Shown piece after piece: positions 61,068 to 64,000 of a DNA stretch of 64,000 nt. Each line of letters begins with the position of its first letter. The first letter of the stretch is position 1. The DNA comes from Curtobacterium luteum (lineage in GTDB: Bacteria; Actinomycetota; Actinomycetes; Actinomycetales; Microbacteriaceae): contig NZ_BMOI01000006.1 of NCBI RefSeq assembly GCF_014646995.1, positions 62,001 through 126,000 of the forward strand, read 5' to 3'. The notes under the pieces were generated by a model. It had not been told where the DNA came from. It searched no databases and saw nothing but the letters and a program-made list of their open reading frames with translations. The position numbers and the translations under genes are program-made.

Positions 61068-62770
61068 GCGGGGCCCACGACGCGGCTGCTCGGGTGTACG
61101 ACGCATTCGACCGGATCGGAGCCGTCGACCGACCGGAGGTCTGGATCGCACTGCGTGACCGGGCGGACGTCGCTGCCGAGGCGTCGGCCGTCGACCCGTC
61201 GCTCCCCCTCGCCGGACTGCTCTTCGCGGTGAAGGACAACATCGACGTCGCCGGCCTGCCGACCACTGCGGCCGCCCGGTCCTACGCGTACACACCGGAC
61301 GAGGACGCCACCGCGGTCGCCCGGCTCCGGGCCGCCGGTGCGGTCGTCGTCGGCAAGACGAACCTCGACCAGTTCGCCACCGGCCTCGTCGGCACGCGGT
61401 CCCCCTTCGGCGCCGTCCGGAACGCCTGGGACCCGACGCGGATCTCCGGCGGGTCGTCGAGCGGCTCCGCCACCGCGGTCGCGCTCGGCATCGTCGACTT
61501 CGCACTCGGCACCGACACCGCCGGCTCCGGCAGGGTCCCGGCGGCGCTCGGTCACCTCGTCGGGGTGAAGCCGACCAAGGGGCTCGTCCCGAACACCGGT
61601 GTTGTGCCGGCCTGCCGGTCGCAGGACTGCGTCACCGTGTTCGCACGGTCCCTCGACCTCGCGCGGTCCGCCGCCGAGCTGATGGCCGGACCGGACGGCC
61701 GCGACCCCCTCGCCCGCGCCGACCTCGCGCTGGCCGACCTGCCGGCCGTCCCCCGCATCGCCGTGCCCCTGCCGTCACAGCTCGAGGGCCTGGCACCGGG
61801 TTGGGCGTCGGCGTTCGAGCGGGCCGTCGACCGGTTCCGGGCCCTCGGGCACGAGGTCGTCGAGGTCGACATCGCCCCGCTGCTCGACGCCGCGACCCTG
61901 CTCTACGACGGCGCGTTCGTGGCCGAGCGGTACGCGGCGGTCGGCGCGCACATCGACGCGCACCGCGACCGGGTCGGCGAGGACCTCGACCCGACCGTCG
62001 CGTCGATCGTGCTCGGCGGCGCCCGCCCCACCGCCGCGGAGCTCTTCGCCGACCAGGAGCGCCTCGACACGCTCGGGGCGGCCGGACGCGCCGCCCTCGA
62101 CGGCACCGTCGCGCTCCTCACCCCGACGACGACGTGGCACCCGACGCTCGCCGAGGTCGCCGCCGACCCGGTGGGTGCGAACAGCCGGATGGGTCGCTAC
62201 ACGAACTTCGCGAACCTGCTCGACATGGCGTCTCTCGCCGTCCCCGCCGGGTTCGTCGACGGGCTGCCGTTCGGGGTGATGCTCACCGGCCCGGCGTTCA
62301 CCGACCGCCGCCTCGCGGCCCTCGCCGCGGCGTTCGCGGACCCGACCGTCGACCTGCTCGTCGTCGGCGCGCACCTCCGGGACGAGCCGCTCAACGGGCA
62401 GCTCGTCGCGGCCGGCGGCACCTTGGTGCGCGAGGTCCGCACGGCACCGGACTACCGGCTGTACGCGCTCGACACGGTGCCGCCGAAGCCCGGACTGGTC
62501 CACCGCCCCGACGAGACGCCCACCGACACCGCGACCACCGACACGGCGACCGGCATCGCGGGCGAGGTCTGGCGTCTGCCCGCGCGGGGCTTCGCCACCT
62601 TCGTCGCCGCACTGCCCGCGCCGATGACGATCGGGACCGTGACGCTCGACGACGGCTCGGACGTCACCGGGTTCCTCGTCGAGCCGTACGCGGTCGAGGG
62701 CGCGGAGGACATCACCCACCACGGCGGGTGGCGCGCGTACCGGGAGCAGCCGGCCGGAGCACCCGCATGA
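61064..62770 (+). CDS. atzF: Allophanate hydrolase
   Basis: A 568-residue amidase-signature enzyme. The catalytic Lys57 (FAVKDNID), the cis-Ser in GGSSSGSATA (129-138) and the nucleophile Ser155 (DTAGSGR) form the triad. The AtzF/DUR1 C-terminal domain is at about 445-568 (YRLYALDTVPPKPGLVH, RLPARGFATFVA, GGWRAYR). It converts allophanate to ammonia and CO2, completing nitrogen release. GTG 61064 overlaps the carboxylase stop. Confidence 0.93.
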   Translation: MSGAHDAAARVYDAFDRIGAVDRPEVWIALRDRADVAAEASAVDPSLPLAGLLFAVKDNIDVAGLPTTAAARSYAYTPDEDATAVARLRAAGAVVVGKTNLDQFATGLVGTRSPFGAVRNAWDPTRISGGSSSGSATAVALGIVDFALGTDTAGSGRVPAALGHLVGVKPTKGLVPNTGVVPACRSQDCVTVFARSLDLARSAAELMAGPDGRDPLARADLALADLPAVPRIAVPLPSQLEGLAPGWASAFERAVDRFRALGHEVVEVDIAPLLDAATLLYDGAFVAERYAAVGAHIDAHRDRVGEDLDPTVASIVLGGARPTAAELFADQERLDTLGAAGRAALDGTVALLTPTTTWHPTLAEVAADPVGANSRMGRYTNFANLLDMASLAVPAGFVDGLPFGVMLTGPAFTDRRLAALAAAFADPTVDLLVVGAHLRDEPLNGQLVAAGGTLVREVRTAPDYRLYALDTVPPKPGLVHRPDETPTDTATTDTATGIAGEVWRLPARGFATFVAALPAPMTIGTVTLDDGSDVTGFLVEPYAVEGAEDITHHGGWRAYREQPAGAPA

Positions 62771-63486
62771 GGTCGGCCTGCGAGGATGGGACCGTGCCCG
62801 CCGACGACCGCCCCGCCCGCCCGGGCCGACCGCGAGCCGTCCCGGACGCCTCCTCGGCACTGAGCCCCCGCGACCAGGTCCTCGACGCCGCCGCCGCGCT
62901 GTTCGTCGAGCACGGGTTCGGGGCGACCTCGACACGGGCGATCGCGGACCGCGTCGGGATCCGGCAGGCGTCGCTGTACTACCACTTCGCCGGCAAGGAC
63001 GACGTGCTCGTCGAGCTGCTCGAGACGTCGGTCCGCCCGAGCCTCGTGGTCGCCCGCGAGCTCGACGAACGGGTCCCCCGGTCGGTCCCGGCGGCCGTGG
63101 CCCTCGCCGCGCTCGTCGCGTTCGACGTCGGCACCCTGGCGCGCACCCCGCACAACGTCGGCACGCTCTACCTGCTGCCCGAGGCCCAGGGCGAGCGGTT
63201 CGCCGGCTTCCGTGCCGACCGACAGGCGCTGCAGGACGTGTACGGCCGCCTCGGCACGCTCGCGGCGAGCCCGGACGTGGCCCGGACCGTCGCAGCGGCC
63301 CAGCTCGGCGGGATCCTCATCCAGCTCGTCGAGACCGTCATCCAGCTGCGCCGGGTCGGCGAGGTGGGCGACCACGACCGCACCGCCATCACGAGCAGCT
63401 GCCTGCGGGTGTGCGGCCTCGACCCCGCCGCGGTGGACGCCGCGCAGCGGGACGCGGCGTCGCTCCTCGCGACGGTCGCCGTCTGA
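62767..63486 (+). CDS. TetR/AcrR family transcriptional regulator
   Basis: A 239-residue regulator with DQVLDAAAALFVEHGFGATSTRAIADRVGIRQASLYYHFAGKDDVL as a standard TetR helix-turn-helix, recognised by its core RQASLYYHFAGKDDVL. ATG 62767 keeps the ATGA overlap with atzF and has GGAG upstream; GTG 62794 is possible. It is the last gene of the operon and probably represses it through the palindrome at 54134-54153, responding to a pathway compound. Confidence 0.87.
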   Translation: MRSACEDGTVPADDRPARPGRPRAVPDASSALSPRDQVLDAAAALFVEHGFGATSTRAIADRVGIRQASLYYHFAGKDDVLVELLETSVRPSLVVARELDERVPRSVPAAVALAALVAFDVGTLARTPHNVGTLYLLPEAQGERFAGFRADRQALQDVYGRLGTLAASPDVARTVAAAQLGGILIQLVETVIQLRRVGEVGDHDRTAITSSCLRVCGLDPAAVDAAQRDAASLLATVAV

Positions 63487-63539
63487 CGTCGACCACCCCG
63501 ACCGAGCCCCCCCGCCGGAGGCCCGCGCCGCACGCCCGC

Positions 63540-63601
63540 GCCACATGCCCGCGCCCTGCGCGGGTGCCCCGCCACATGCCCGCGCCCTGCGCGGGTGCCC
63601 C
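63540..63601. repeat. 31-bp tandem repeat, two copies
   Basis: Two identical 31-bp units (63540-63570, 63571-63601), each containing the hairpin CCCGCG-N5-CGCGGG, lie between the tetR stop and the bioY promoter region. The hairpins may end the guanidine/urea operon transcript. Confidence 0.8.
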
Positions 63602-63628
63602 GAACGCCCCGACCACGTGGAGGACCCC

Positions 63629-64000
63629 GTGACCACCGCCATGAGCCCGATCGCCCGACCCCGTCCCCTCGCCGACGCCCTGCTCCCGAGGACCGCCACC
63701 GTGAGCACCGCGCTCGTCGTCGGCGGAGCGCTCCTCACCGCCGGGGCCGCCCAGGTGTCCGTCCCGCTCTGGCCCGTGCCGATCACCGGCCAGACCCTCG
63801 CCGTCCTGCTCGTCGGCAGCGCCCTCGGGGCCCGGCGTGGCGCGCTGTCGATGGTCCTCTACGTCCTGCTCGGGCTCGTCGGACTGCCGGTGTTCGCCGA
63901 CGGCGCGTCCGGCGCGGGCGTACTGCTCGGTCCGAGCGGCGGGTACCTGCTCGGGTTCGTCGCCGCGGCCGCGCTCGTCGGTCGGGTCGCCGAGCGGTTC
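63629..64000 (+). CDS. bioY: Biotin transporter BioY, 3' end outside the window
   Basis: The visible 124 residues match BioY, the substrate-specific subunit of the biotin ECF transporter: VPLWPVPITGQTLAVLLVGS, GARRGALSMVLYVLLGLVGLPVF and GPSGGYLLGF are landmarks. The frame is open to the last base of the window. GTG 63629 has GGAGG upstream at good spacing. The adjacent carboxylase needs biotin, so the location is functionally sensible; bioM/bioN ATPase and permease genes may follow. Confidence 0.9.
   Translation, partial: MTTAMSPIARPRPLADALLPRTATVSTALVVGGALLTAGAAQVSVPLWPVPITGQTLAVLLVGSALGARRGALSMVLYVLLGLVGLPVFADGASGAGVLLGPSGGYLLGFVAAAALVGRVAERF

Overview
The window is very GC-rich (roughly 70 % or more by eye), densely packed, and full of 4-nt GTGA/ATGA stop-start overlaps and GTG starts. 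Together with an Rpf-LysM protein, two LytR-CpsA-Psr proteins, an AztABCD-type zinc locus, an Mrp antiporter operon and a 6C-type small RNA, this points to an actinobacterium, most likely Microbacteriaceae and Curtobacterium-like. The family assignment is inference from gene content. I saw no rRNA, tRNA, CRISPR array, phage or transposase, so this looks like ordinary chromosome with several accessory catabolic loci.

Layout. 1-11 kb: end of an unknown gene, a stress-type SDR, an exported protein, an EEP-fold hydrolase, an ECF sigma factor, two LCP cell-wall ligases, a GntR/FCD regulator, an MMPL exporter divergent from its MarR regulator, and an Rpf-LysM protein. 11.3-15.7 kb: a leftward operon of three glycosyltransferases and rlmC. 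15.7-18.8 kb: a sugar-oxidation-like island (SMP-30 lactonase, FCD regulator, two divergent SDRs). 19-25.3 kb: mnhA(B)CDEFG, in which mnhA carries an in-frame amber codon where a Trp is expected. 25.4-34.9 kb: MFS transporters, an aldo-keto reductase that has lost three of four catalytic residues, SoxR, MarR with a clear operator, PAP2 phosphatase, pyroglutamyl peptidase, a Dabb protein and a second stress SDR.

35-45.1 kb: a divergent locus pairing a family-5 peptide-type ABC importer and ROK kinase (left) with a ROK repressor, M81 peptidase and CutC (right). A 21-codon ORF sits between the two permease genes. 45.1-51.9 kb: TetR, tandem repeats, a three-hairpin 6C RNA and a 41-residue membrane protein on the minus strand, MarR, and the aztA / aztB-D-C-D zinc locus arranged around a Zur-like box, with two AztD-like lipoproteins instead of one. 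51.9-54 kb: a MetE-like protein and an intact aldo-keto reductase. 54-64 kb: permease, UAAP1, UAAP2, urea/guanidine carboxylase, allophanate hydrolase and TetR, followed by bioY, which runs off the end. This is best read as guanidine (or urea) nitrogen assimilation with biotin uptake for the carboxylase next door.

Several genes are separated by long perfect palindromes sharing a GGAGGCGCGGTG core. These are probably a recurrent terminator family. Domain calls rest on motifs read by eye; no database search was run.
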